Below, in pieces: positions 47,790 through 59,055 of a DNA stretch of 64,000 nt. The notes beneath the pieces are model-generated. The model did not search any database, had not been told where the DNA came from, and worked only from the letters and a program-made list of their open reading frames with translations. The stretch covers positions 22,723,206 through 22,787,205 of the forward strand of contig NW_025336480.1 in assembly GCF_004798865.1 (NCBI RefSeq). The letters run 5' to 3'. The position numbers and the translations under genes were made by a program. Every line of letters starts with the position of its first letter. The stretch's first letter is position 1. The stretch is from Varanus komodoensis (Eukaryota > Chordata > Lepidosauria > Squamata > Varanidae).

Positions 47790-47880
47790 TTAGGTGGCCA
47801 AAGTATTGGAGTTTCATCTTCAGTATCTGGCCTTCTAAAGAGCAGTCAGGGTTGATCTCCTCTAGGACTGACCGGTTTGA

Positions 47881-48819
47881 TCACCTTGCGGTCCAAGGAA
47901 CTTGCAGGAGTCTCCTCCAGCACCACAATTCAAAGGCCTCAATCCTTTGGCGCTCAGCCTTCCTTATGGTCCAGATTTCACAGCCATACTTTGCAACTGG
48001 GAAAACCATAGCCTTGACTATATGCACTTTTGTTGGCAGGGTGATGTCTCTGCTTCTTAGTATGCTGTCTAGATTTGCCATAGCTTTCCTCCCCAGGAGC
48101 AAGCGTCTTTTAATTTCTTGGCTGCAGTCCCCATCTGCGGTGATGTTGGAGCCCAGGAAAATAAAATCTGTCACTACCTCCATTTCTTCCCCATCTATTT
48201 GCCAGGAAGTGAGAGGACCGGATGCCATGATCTTAGTTTTCTTAACATTGAGTTTCAAGCCAACTTCTGCGCTCTCCTCCTTCACTCGCATCAAGAGGCT
48301 CTTTAGTTCCTCTTCACTTTCTGCCATGAGAATGGTATCATCTGCATATCTGAGGTTGTTGATATTTCTCCAAGCAATCTTAATTCCAACTGGTGATTCA
48401 TCTAGCCCAACCTTTCTCATGATGTGCTCTGCATATAAGTTAAATAGACAGGGCGACAGTATACAGCCTTGCCGAACTCCTTTCTCAATTTTGAACCAAT
48501 CAGTGGTTCCGTGTCCAGTTCTCACAGTTGCTTCTTGACCCACATATAGGTTTCTCAAGAGACAAATACGATGATCTGGTACTCCCATCTCTTTAAGAAC
48601 TTGCCACAATTTGTTGTGATCCACACAATCAAATGCTTTAGCATAGTCAATGAAGCAGAAGTAGACGATTTTCTGGAACTCCTTAGCTTTCTCCATGATC
48701 CAGCGTATGTTGGCAATTTGATCTCTAGTTCCTCTCCCTCTTCGAAACCCTGCCTGTACTTCTGCTAGTTCTCGGTCCACATACTGCTGAAGCCTAGCTT
48801 GTAGGATTCTGAGCATCAC
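47881..48819 (-). pseudogene. BovB reverse transcriptase region, second copy
   Basis: An uninterrupted 312-codon stretch includes ARLQQYVDRELAEVQAGF, motif A FCFIDYAKAFDCVDHNKLW, motif B GVRQGCILSPCLFNLY, motif C NLRYADDTILMAE, and the C-terminal KYGCEIWTIRKAERQRIEAF up to VPWTAR. It ends at a TGA where the 31-kb copy reads on (RQSTWSVLEE). All RT catalytic residues are present, but upstream breaks make the copy inactive as a whole. Confidence 0.9.
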
Positions 48820-50644
48820 TTTACTAGCATGTGAAATGAGTGCAATGGTGCGGTAGTTTGAACATTCTTTGGCATTGCCCTTCTTTGGAATGTAAACTGA
48901 CCTTTTCTCATCCTGTGGTCACTGTTGAGTTTTCCAAATTTGCTGGCATATTGAGTGTTGTACTTTTACTGCATCGTCTTTTAAGATTTTGAATAGCTCA
49001 GCTGGAATACTGTCACCTCCACTAGCTTTGTTGTTGCTCAGACTTCCTAAGACCCATTTGACTTCACATTCCAAGATGTCTGGCTCGAGGTCAGTGGCCA
49101 CCCCATCGTGGTTATCAGGGACGTTAAGCCCTTTCTTGTATAGTTCCTCTGTGTAATCTTGCCACCTCTTCTTAATCTCTTCTGCCTCTGTTAGGTCCCT
49201 GCCATTTTGGTCCTTTATCATGCCCATCTTTGCATGAAACGTTCCCTTGATATCTCCAATTTTCTTGAAGAGATCTCTGATCCTCCCTATTCTATTGTTT
49301 TCTTCTATTTCTTTGCACTGTTCATTTAAGAAGGCATTCTTATCTCTTCCAGCTATTCTCTGGAATTCTGCATTCAATTGGGTGTATCTTTCTCTTTCTC
49401 CCTTGCCTTTCTCTTCCCTTCTTCCCTCAGCTATTTGTAATGCTTCCTCAGACAGCCATTTTGCTTTGTTGCATTTCTATTTCTTTGGGATGGTTTTAGT
49501 TGCTGCCTCTTGTGAACCTCCGTCCATAGTTCTTCAGGCACTGTGTCTATCAGATCTAATTCCTTAAATCTATTTGTCACCTCTACTGTATATTCATCAG
49601 GGATATGATTTAGGTCACACCTGAGTGGCCTAGTGCTTTTCCCTACTTTCTTCAACTTAAGCCTAAATTTTGCAACAAGAAGCTCATGATCTGAGCCACA
49701 GTCAGCTCCTGGTCTAGTTCTTACTGACTGTATAGAGCTTCTCCATCTTTGGCTGCAGAACACATAGTCAATCTGATTTCTGTGTTGACGGTCTGGTGAT
49801 GTCCATGTGTAGAGTCGTCCCTTGGGTTGTTGGGAAAGTGTGTTTGCTATGACCATCGTATTCTCTTGACAAAATTCTACCAGCCTGTGTCCTGCTTCAT
49901 TTTGTACTCCAAGGCCAAACTTGCCTGTTATTCCAGTTATCTTTTGGCTTCCTACTTTAGTATTCCAATCCCCCATGATGATAAGGACATCATTTTTTGG
50001 AGTTACTTCTAGAAGGTGTTGTAGGCCTTCATAGAACCGGTCAACTTCAGCCTATTCAGCACCAGTGGTTGGGGCATAGACTTGGACTATTGCGATGCTG
50101 AATGTTTTGCCTTGGATTCGAACTGAGATCATTCTGTCATTTTGGAGATTGTATCCCAGTACTGCTTTTCCTACTCTTTTATTGACTATGAAGGCTACTC
50201 CATTTCTTCTGAGGGATTCTTGCCCGCAGTAGTATACCTGATGGTCATCTGAATTAAATTCACCCATTCCTGTCCATTTTAGTTCACTGATTCCTAAGAT
50301 GTCGATGTTCAGTCTTGTCATCTCTTGTTCGACCACATCCAGCTTGCCTTGATCCATGGATCTTACATTCCAGGTTCCTATGGAGTACAGATCTTTGCAG
50401 CATCGGACTCTCCTTTCACCACCAGATACATCAGCAACTGAGAGTCCTTTCGGCTTTGACCCAGTCGCTTCATTCTTTCTGGCGCTACTAGTACTAGCCC
50501 TCCACTCTTCCCCAGTAGCATATTGGACACCTTCCAACCTGAGGGGCTCATCTTCCGGCGTCATATCTTTTTGCCTTTTGGTACTGTCCATGGGGTTTTC
50601 ATGGCAAGGATACTGGAGTGGGTTGCCATATATTACTATTGTTA

Positions 50645-50875
50645 TTGTGGTGTAGTAGTTAAGGGTGCAGGTCTGAGATTTGGGTGATCTGGGTTCTAGT
50701 CCCTGCTCAGCCATGGAACAAACTGCGTGACTTTGGGCCAGTCACAGACTATCAGCCCAACCTACCTCACAGGGTTGTTGTTGTGGGGATAAGATGGAGG
50801 AGGAGAATGATGTAAGCTGCCTTGTGTTCTTTAAACAGGAAAAAGTGTGACATAAATCTAATAAATTTATGAGGC
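50645..50875 (+). mobile_element. MIR-like SINE abutting the BovB 5' end
   Basis: TGTGGTGTAGTAGTTAAGGG head, GGGTTCTAGTCCCTGCTC, ACTTTGGGCCAGTCACAGAC core, CCTACCTCACAGGGTTGTTG, and tail GTAAGCTGCCTTGTGTTC. The BovB target duplication touches its head, so the BovB probably landed at the SINE's 5' border. Confidence 0.9.
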
Positions 50876-50879
50876 ATCG

Positions 50880-51898
50880 GTTTACTCTCACTTACTGAAT
50901 ATGTTGCACGGGTTGCTCTTATCCGCTTCTTCCCCCAAAACAGACTGTATGGCAATGGTCAGAGGACAATGAGAAGGGAGCGTTGTGGATTAATGGATGA
51001 TGGTTTCTTCCAAGGGGGCTGTGCTGGATTTTCTTCCCAGAGGAGGAAGCCGTGCTGGATTTTCATTACCAAAATTTCTCTCACATGCCTTAATGAGTGG
51101 GAAAAACACAGTCCAAACAGGTCTTTTCTGAGAGCTCTGAAGAAGTGGAATGAGAAGCTGCAGCTACTAAACATTGGCTTGCTTCACAACTCTAGAGGGG
51201 GAAACATGAGGTCACTGACAGAGTGTTTGGGGAAGCACCTAATTCCCATTAGGTGAATATTGCCATTCCTGATGTCATATTTGTGCTCATTTTGGGGATG
51301 GATGAATGCACCAATTTTGATTCATTCTCTGTTTCTTCTCTCTTTTTCAGTTTTAAGTTTGATTAATCATGGACTGTGAGAATGTTTCCAGTCTTAAGTT
51401 TAATTCATTTATATGTATTTTTCAGATATAAAAGATATATTTTTGTCGACAATTTTTCTGAATATGCAAACCGCTACAAACAATTTTCTCAACAAGAGGT
51501 ATTTCTGACATTATTTCAGACATTATTCTCATGAATATATACATTGTCAAGTGCACTTTCCTCTAATATTTGTACACATTTTTGTATGGGGAACTGCATA
51601 ACAAAATTTGGAGATGTGCAAATGTCAGAGAATAACTGTGTTTCAGGTTGCTTATTGTTTTGAAAGTACAAAATTAGGTAAGCTTGCATTCAAATATTCT
51701 GCCTCATCCCTAGTTCCTGAACTGTTTCATGCAGAGACTGGTTGGGTTATCCTTTGTAAAATGCTAAATGACGCTACTGGATGCTATAGAAAGGATGGTG
51801 TATAAATAAATAGCTGACAGGATATGGCATTTGTTACATTGGAAAATGAGCAGATGAGCAAGCCACTGATGAAGCGGGTGACATTTCCCACCTGTACA
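50880..51898. other. Unclassified intergenic sequence
   Basis: No gene or classifiable repeat seen. Confidence 0.5.
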
Positions 51899-52210
51899 TA
51901 AGAGCATGAGAAAAGCCATGCTGGACCAGACCAGAGGTCCAGCTAGTCCAGCACTGTGCACATGGTGGCCAAGAAGTTGCCCACAGCATCCCTCAAGCAG
52001 GATGGCTGCTGGACCTCCTCCTGCCCAGCTCCCCAGCCACTGGTGTATGCAGGCTTGCCAGCTCTGGCGGTTAGCAGCCACTGTGAGTCTCCCCAGTCAT
52101 GAATCTGTCCCATCTTTTTTTTAAAAAAGCCACTCAGATTGGCAGCCACAACCACTTCCTGTGGCACAGTTTAATTATATGGTATGTGAAGAAGTACTTC
52201 CTTTTATCTG
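51899..52210 (-). mobile_element. CR1/L3-like LINE remnant, first part
   Basis: Antisense signature: AAGAGCATGAGAAAAGCCATGC, GGACCAGACCAGAGGTCC, CAGATTGGCAGCCACAACC, GTGTGAAGAAGTACTTCC-like (here TGTGAAGAAGTACTTCC). It stops abruptly at CTTTTATCTG where the LTR begins. Confidence 0.82.
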
Positions 52211-53053
52211 TGTGAGAGAAGGAAAATTACTGTTACTAAGCAGGAAGGTGATAACTGAAGCAAGGATCAAATAAAGAGCTAGGGTAAGGCCACTGGGGCC
52301 TTTATTACACCAAGGGCCTGAGTACAGAACTATGTAAAGCGTTGTAAATAGGAAGCAGAAGAAAATAGGCAGGTTTAAATTGGTTACTGATGTAAACAAA
52401 TAAAGGTGGGCTAATAGTATATGGTACTCGTGTGGCTGAGTTTGGACACAAGAGACGTGGCAGAAGAGTGCTTCGTACATCAACGCTCTGAAGAACAGAA
52501 GAGGAGTGGGGCTGAGGCCTTTGGTTAAACTGTCACTTTTGCAGTAGGCGATTGTCTTGTACAGCTGGCCATCCTGCATGAGGGAGAAGGAGATAATGAG
52601 CTTGGAAGAAGGGTTGTTCTTCCTATCTCATCCTCCCACATGTTTTGGGAGATAAGTGGTCATCAAGCGAGACTGCTACAAGGCCAAGACGGCCCATTGA
52701 ACTCTTTGGAAATAGTGCGCACGCTTAATAGGCTTATGAATAGTAACTGACACACCTCTCATAGGTAATGGGCTCATCAGCATGAACACGGGAGGTATGA
52801 GCGGGAGGGGGAACATATCAAGGAGTGGTATGATGTAGGCGGATGGAGAGGATTGTGAACTCTTAGTAACCCAGCCAGTGGGAGAAAAGAGGCAGGGTCT
52901 GCGAGCTGGGAAAAGGGAGTAAAAGGCAATGTCTTCTGTGAAAACGGCGCGCTGCCAGTGTGGTGGGCACCCGCTCTTGCAAGAACGTATTAAACTGTCA
53001 CTGCCTGGTACTTTGCCTCCGTATCGTCACTGCTTGGGATTTCATTCCTAACA
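52211..53053 (+). mobile_element. Solo LTR of an endogenous retrovirus-like element
   Basis: The 843-bp insertion starts TGTGAGAGAAGG and ends TTCATTCCTAACA, so it has TG..CA ends with a short inverted TGT/ACA. A poly(A)-signal-like ATTAAA lies near 52,988, about 65 bases before the end, as expected for R-U5 in plus orientation. It splits a CR1/L3-like remnant exactly between ..TTTTATCTG and TCCTAAAC.., and the flanking four bases (TCTG and ACTG) match at three positions. No internal coding region accompanies it, so it is a fossil left by LTR-LTR recombination. The 4-bp duplication suggests a class I or Gypsy-like source; the family is not resolved. It is younger than the LINE it interrupts. 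Confidence 0.78.
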
Positions 53054-53057
53054 ACTG

Positions 53058-53300
53058 TCCTAAACTTTCTACCAGTCAGCTGCATGGAATGACCACATGT
53101 TATGGGAGGGGAAGAAAATTTCTCCCTCTCCACTTTGTCCACACCATACATTACTTTCAACCCCTCTATCAGCTCCCCCTCACTCACCTTGTTCCTAAGT
53201 TGAACAGTCCCAGTTGTAGCCAGTCCTCACAGGAGAGCTGCTCCAGCCCTCTGAGCCCTTTGGTTGCCCTTCAGTTTTCCCTTTCAGGTGCTCTTACAGG
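53058..53300 (-). mobile_element. CR1/L3-like LINE remnant, second part
   Basis: It continues the 51,899-52,210 segment after the LTR: CTAAACTTTCTACCAGTCAGC, AAATTTCTCCCTCTCCAC, TAAGTTGAACAGTCCCAG, CTCACAGGAGAGCTGCTCC. Confidence 0.82.
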
Positions 53301-56300
53301 GCACGTGCCTGAAAACTGGCCATGGTCTCTGTATAAAAATTAATGCACTTTGGAAGCTGATTTTTCTTCCAAGACAGACAACAATTCCATGGGGATCTGT
53401 GGTCATCAGTCCCTGAAATATTAAGTTAAAGTGACTAAAGGCTCTGAATGTTTACTTCATCTAATCACAGGTTTTCTGTGGAATGAATGCTGTAGTATTG
53501 CAGCCCTCTGGTGGACTCTAGCAGGCATGATTTTTCCGTAGGTATTTCAATTTTATCAGAACCGGCTCAGTCTTTAGGACTGCAACACTATATTCACTGA
53601 ACTGGGAATACGTCCTGTTGAAATCAGTGGGCCGTATCTCTGTCTAAGCATTTGCAGGGCCGCACAACTGATCAGAGCAGTCTGTTGAGATGTCTGTGAG
53701 ATGAAAACTCTACAGGCTTAACTTTTCATGAGATTAGGGCTTGGAGGAATGGATTAATGGGCCCAGCTCTGGCTCTCCCCCTAGAGGTTTGGTGTCAGTT
53801 AATTTGGAGGGTTTGGGTTGCATTTCCATCTATGTTCTTCCTGGATATGTGTAAATTAAAGCCAAATGTGGTAAAATGCAAATACTGGCCTTCTTGTGAG
53901 CCAAACCTAGGAAAATAGTGTGCCCCTGGAATTTCTCAGCATTTGGAGAAATGTATGTATGTTAGTTTTGAATCTGGACAGAGGAAGTTGGGAAACATGG
54001 AAGCTGAAAACCAAGGACTCATCAGGGCAGTGTATGTATTAAGCCAACACATTCAAATTTAACTCTTTGGTGACAGATGTAAGTATCCAAAATCTGCCAA
54101 GTTTTGAATGAGACATGATTACCCCTGTTGTTCTTACCTAGTTGTGCACCTACAGTTTGAGCTTAGACTCTGGGTGTAGAAAGAATTGCAGCTCTGCTTC
54201 TGAACATAGGAATAGTCTTTCATGGTTGCCAGGAAATGTCTGAAGCAGCCAAAGTCAGGAGTAAGTGAAGTAGTAAGCCATCCCGGTTGCATCTGGGGGC
54301 CCTCCTTCACGTTCTGCTAGGTCAGATTCTGGACATCTGCCCCAAACCCCTGCCCTGATGGCACCACTGGGGCACAGGACCATCTCGTTCAGTGCTCTCT
54401 ACTCTGATAGGCAGTGGTTCTTCAGGTCCTTGGGTGGATTTTCTTCGCTAGACCTGTGGCCTGAGAGCCTTTATCCAGAGTTGCCAGGGATTGAGCATGG
54501 AATGACCTGTGTGCAAAATGATGGTCATTCTAGCCCCAGAGGTACATTTAGAGGTTTGGGATGTTGCAGGACTCACAGGACAAGTTATGCTGGGACCGGT
54601 TTTAGCACAGCCAAGGCCATGGGGTCATGCGGGGTGTGACACTCAACACCCTTGCAAAGGCCGGATGTCACCACGTAGGGTGCTCAGGAAGCTTTTGCAG
54701 CTCAAGTGTCCCTTTCGTGATGACTCTTAACACTTGCCCTGGGACCTCTCAAAACAACACATCCTGCCCCATGGAGGGGAAATTAAAATGGCAGCCATCC
54801 CGTGTGGATCAGAGGAGTGCTGCTGGAGACAGGAGGAAAGCTGCTGAAGAGGGAGCAGGCTGGCCACTTGAGCAGCACCAAAAAAAAAAAAGCACATGCA
54901 TCACCCAAAAAGAGGACAGAAGAGGCACATTTCACGTAATATTTGCATATGATGATGAATTTTCATAGGTGCAAATTTAAAAATAATTGCTTCAATTAAA
55001 ATGGAAATATAATGCATCTGACCATAGTGGAAAACACAGTAATCTATGCACCTGTCTTTTTGGATTTGTGAACTGCTGAGATGCAACTTCTGGTCTTCCA
55101 CACTCCCTCCCTTTTTAAGCTTCTGTACTTTGAAGAGGCTTTGGATTGGGCAGCCCTTCCAATGGAGGACCACCCTTTGTAAAGTAGGAGGCATGGCCAC
55201 CCTAGTAGGGAGGAGGAGGAAGATGAAGCCTAGCAGGGAAAGCAGTAGGGGAAGCCCATTAGGAAGAGCCACTGGCATAGGAGGGGGACATCAGAGGGCT
55301 GCCACTAACCCTGCTTGTGGGAGCGATGCACTAGTACAAGCACAAGCCACATGAGGCGGTGACTCCAGTTGTAGGAACTGGAGGATCATGAGGGGAGATT
55401 TCTCCAGCTCATGGAGGAGCCATCATTGGATTCCAGCTCATCTTCAAAGGCTCACGGGGACATAGGAAGTTGCCTTGCACTGAGCCAGACTGCTGATCAG
55501 TCAAATCAGACATGTGGAGCCAAGTTTCATTCCCCACTACCACGCCGGGTGGTGCTGCTAGCACCTTGGGCAGGGCCAAAATGCCCTCTAAAACCAACCG
55601 GAGCAGCATATCATAGCTGAAGGTCCTTGCTGCCACGAATGCAGCCATTTCAGCCTTGCAGAATGAGGAAAATCCATGCTTATTACTACTGGGAAAGCAG
55701 CAATGGCCATGGAAAATGAGTTGGGGTCGGTGGAAGGGAGCATGGCTATATAGGGAAAACTGGGGGCCCGAACTGGGACCCGCAGCAGATTTGGCCTCCA
55801 GGCTTGAGGTTCAGTTCCCCTGTTCCTCTGGGAGCAGCTGTCTAGGGCAGAGGCCCCCAGTGGAGTGCCCATGGGCCCATCCAGTTGTGCTCACAAAGGG
55901 GTCCCCAGTATTATGCCAACGGGGAGCCAAAAGTGTTATTTTGTTTTGATATGTGGATTTCAATGAAATGGACACAACAGTTTAGCAAGTCTACATAGGC
56001 TTTAATAAAGCAGACCCAATATCCAAATAACTATCCATTTGAAATTGGCAACTGTAGCCACCTGCTTAGATCAGAAGCATTTTAGGTCCCCCAGCCATTG
56101 CAGCAAATATAAAAAATAAAGGAAACAATCATCTATCCTTCTAGTGCTGTAACATTCTTTAGCTGCCAAAAGAGTGCAGAGAATCCATTTACACTAATCA
56201 CTTATTAATTTCCATGAAGCAGGCAAATAATTTTCAAGAGTGTGCACATCAGTGGATATTAAAGACTGTTCCAGTTCAAAATTTATCTGTGTAACAGCAT

Positions 56301-57269
56301 TCTCCCAAAAAGAAGCAAGGACTAGACATCACCAAAACATCAGGAAACATCAGCTGCATCGCACCAGCAGCAATTAGCTGAATTGACCATTGTTTAATAA
56401 GGAGACCTTGAAGTTTCTAGCAGATACAAAACACATGTTTTGGCTGATCGACATGCAGCCTAAGAGCCATAGATGTGACAGGTAGATGGATTATGTCAAT
56501 ACAACCACTGATAAGGCATACTGTGGTGGAGTTCACAGCAGTTTCCAGATGCTCAGATGTGCCCTTGGGTCCAAAAAGCTTGGGAATCCTGCTTCCAGGT
56601 GTCCAAACAAAGGTCTTTCCCCGGTCTATGTGGAGATGCCAGGAGCTGGAGCTGGCACTTTTTGCATGCAAACGCTGTGCATGATCAGTAGTATTCATGT
56701 AGCTAATTCAATACTAGTGATATACATTCCAAAGGCACAAGGTAACCGCCATATGGAATGCTAAATGCAGCATTAAATGGGCCACGTGAAGGCACATTCA
56801 GGAGGTGAGAACAAACATGGAGGCAGTGGTGACCATGTCAGGCTGGGCAAGGAACTTTTCATATAGGCTAGGTTGGTCAGTCAGTCAGTGCCTGCTTGCC
56901 TCTTTCCTTACTTCCTTCAGTCCTTCCTTCAGTCCTTCCTTCCTTCCTTCCTTATTTATAAGGGTGAAAGTATCCTTCCTTCATTACAATTACTGGGTCT
57001 GCATTCAGGATCCTGGAATCTGTTGAAAACAAAAAATAACCAAAGTTACACCAAGCAGAATCTAAATGTGACATCATCATGCAAAAATCCCTGACTGGGG
57101 TAGACAAAGAAAGAACAAAAGAAAGAAAACAACAACAACAATTTAATGCTAGGGACCCAGCCTGTAAAGCCAGATGGCTTTTGTTTTCCGCCTCTCTCCA
57201 GCCTTCTAATCCCCCCAGCAAAAGCAGGACATTTCTCTCCCTTTTCTTTTGGTTGGGTCGCACACAATT
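53301..57269. other. Unclassified sequence upstream of BFSP1
   Basis: About 4 kb with no gene recognised except a short palindromic repeat at 53,580. A run of A at about 54,880, a (CTTC)n stretch at 56,900-56,955 and a TGACATCAT (CRE/AP-1-like) at about 57,069 are the only marks. Confidence 0.5.
53580..53665. repeat. Short palindromic repeat of the TGCAATCCTATACA type
   Basis: CTGCAACACTATATTCACTG at the left, CGTCCTGTTGAAATCAGTGG in the centre. It is diverged. Confidence 0.5.
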
Positions 57270-57562
57270 GAAGCTGATGGAGAGAAAGAGAGCTGAAAAC
57301 GCTGACAGAATTGAAAACAAACAGCCACCAAGAATACGAAGGCGGGGCCTTTGGGTTTTATTTTGTTTCCCTTCCAGGCTGCCAGGATTTAGAGCCTTAA
57401 GCTATCAGGGCAGGTCAGTTATTTAGGGGGTGGTGGGGAAGCCGAGAGAGTTTCCTTCTATCTTTCTGTTTCGAACCCAGGAGACATCTCACATTCAAAG
57501 TGGACAGAGAAAGACACGTGCAGAGGGGATCCTCAGGCCCACCCGCCTCTACTCACGCCGCC
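57270..57562 (+). promoter_or_regulatory. BFSP1: Probable BFSP1 promoter and 5'UTR
   Basis: The 290 bases before the start codon contain a GC box (GGCGGGGCC at 57,341), an AT-rich TTTTATTTTG just after it, and three GCTGA cores at 57,273, 57,292 and 57,301. GCTGA is the core of Maf-recognition half sites, and large Maf factors drive many lens genes. No canonical TATA box is evident, and the transcription start cannot be fixed from the sequence. The assignment rests mainly on position; the Maf reading is inference. Confidence 0.45.
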
Positions 57563-57933
57563 ATGTACAGGAGTAGCTACCTGCGTGAAATTCGCAAGGA
57601 GAAGTATGAAAGGTCGGATGCTTATGAGGAACTGCCAGAATCGCCAGAATTTGGCAGCCTGGCTCAAGCCCAAGGCCTGGAAAACCTGCAGGAGCTCAAC
57701 GAGCGGTTCACCAACTACATCAACCGGGCTCGGGTACTTGAACAACGCAATGCCATCTTCCGCAAGCAGCTGGAAACCTTTCAGCGCATGGATGAGCTGG
57801 CTGGGCTGGAAGAGGTGTTTGCTGCTCAGGTTGATCTCAATCGCCAGCGTGTTCGCGAACTGGCCTCGGACAGAGCAAAGCTGGAACGTGAAGAGAAGGA
57901 TGCTCAGCGCATGCTGGATGAATTCCGTAACAA
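57563..57933 (+). CDS. BFSP1: BFSP1 (filensin) exon 1, coding part
   Basis: Filensin is a lens-specific intermediate-filament protein that co-assembles with phakinin (BFSP2) into the beaded filaments of lens fibre cells. The exon gives 123 codons plus two bases. The protein starts MYRSSYLREIRKEKYER, matching the vertebrate filensin start (human MYRRSY..RKEQYER). A short head of about 43 residues is followed by the rod helix-initiation motif LNERFTNYINRARVLEQ (residues 45-61) and coil 1A/1B heptads to about residue 124. The initiation motif is closer to the general intermediate-filament consensus than the mammalian filensin one. The start ATG has a strong GCCGCC context and is the first in-frame ATG; the frame stays open upstream but only with a GTG at 57,500. 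A consensus donor GTAAGT follows at 57,934, so the TAA just after the AAG is intronic. The frame is undamaged. Confidence 0.95.
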
Positions 57934-58619
57934 GTAAGTCAACCGGAGCTGAGGGAAATGTCTCGATAGGGTCCCAGCTTCAGCCGTGCGCATGGTTGCT
58001 ATCTCACCTGTCGTGCCATCATCCTCATCACCAACGTGCCTCCGGCGGTTTTCAGGGCATGTGGTCAGCTGGGCAAACCAGTCTAAGTTGTGGCTTCCAA
58101 ACACTGCATGAACTACAGGGCAGAAATCAGATTTCCACCACTGAAGAGCTTTAGGGCTGTCCAGTCCAAGCTCCACAAGGACTGGAGTTCCAAATCTTGT
58201 AGTTGGAGCCCTGAATTTCTGGGAGGCCAATTAGCCTTGTTGTCCATGGGCACTTGCTGGCATGACGGTATGGGCCCCTGATTATTTCTGTTACATCTGA
58301 TCCCCCTGAATTAGCTGGCTTTTTGCTCACATAAGCTTCACCTACTGCTGCCCCTCCCAAACCTTTCTGCATGAGGTCCCCCCCCCCCCACACGCCAAAA
58401 TAAGATGTCCTCTTCTCCCCTGTCCACACATCCCCTTTTACACAAAGGAATGCCCTTAAGAAGCAAGGTCCTTTACACGCACACATGCACACGCATGTGA
58501 AGGGAGGGGGAGAGAGATATTTTAGAGCATATGTAAATCAGCATATGCACATTTTTATTTTTATGTTTTGCCCCTGTGATTCCAAGACCCAGATCTTTTT
58601 GGAATGTAGCACTGCCCCT

Positions 58620-58730
58620 AAATTTCCAGGTATTTTGGACTTCAACTTCCAACTTTTTACAGATCATAGGTTATGCTGGCAATGGCTTCTGTGAGCTGAA
58701 TTCCAAAACATCTGGCCAACTATCTTCTGT
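58620..58730. repeat. Palindromic element fragment (TCCAAAACATCTGG family)
   Basis: TTCCAGGTATTTTGGACTTCAACTTCC and TTCCAAAACATCTGGCCAACTA are the two inverted arms, diverged. It lies in BFSP1 intron 1. Confidence 0.5.
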
Positions 58731-58988
58731 CCACCGCTAATGTACTGAAGTTAAATCAAAGTTCCAAGAAATTTTGGGTCCTCTTTTTCAATGTCAGTGT
58801 CTTAGAGGGTTGTTGAGACAATACAGGAATACTGATACTTTAAATCAGTCTTTGATACTGATTTAAAGAATGGCAGTTAAGTGCCAATATTTTGAGATGC
58901 TGCTCATGATACAATACCATTTTTGCAAGGGTGAAGGGGACATAAAAATGCATTTGAATTTTCTAGGTTCATATCTTAATAATTGTAT

Positions 58989-59055
58989 TCATCCATCCAT
59001 CCATTTATTATTTCTATCCCACTTTTCTGCCCATTTTCATGCCCAAAGTACCTAA
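58989..59055 (-). mobile_element. L2-type LINE or SINE tail remnant
   Basis: (ATCC)n then TTTATTATTTCTATCCCACTTTTCTGCC resembles an inverted L2-type tail. It is short. Confidence 0.45.

Larger units (their letters stand above)
47505..50632 (-). mobile_element. BovB (RTE-clade) LINE, 5'-truncated slightly
   Basis: Second BovB, antisense to the window. It runs from the endonuclease region (FAIIGTWNVRSMDQGKLDVV-type, here IGTWNVRSMDQGKLDVV) to the 3' end ACATGACTTCGCGACTAAC(AAC)n at 47,505. Target duplications TTACTATTGCCATT (47,491-47,504) and TTACTATTGTTATT (50,633-50,646) flank it, with two mismatches. It lacks only the first 140 or so bases of the 31-kb copy. A gap of 100 N lies inside (47,690-47,789). 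The frame is interrupted near 50,052 (stop), near 49,515 (ten-base loss) and at 48,919 (TGA). Confidence 0.94.

Noticed and set aside
55845-55945. Possible hAT end (CAGAGGCCCCCAGT)
   Set aside because: No matching inverted end or target duplication found.
1-57269. Exons of genes near BFSP1 in other vertebrates (DSTN, PCSK2)
   Set aside because: I looked for cofilin-like or subtilisin-like peptide runs in the open frames and saw none; short or diverged exons could still escape reading by eye.
57500-57562. In-frame upstream extension of filensin from 57,500
   Set aside because: It begins at GTG, not ATG; the ATG at 57,563 has a strong context and matches the start of filensin in other vertebrates.
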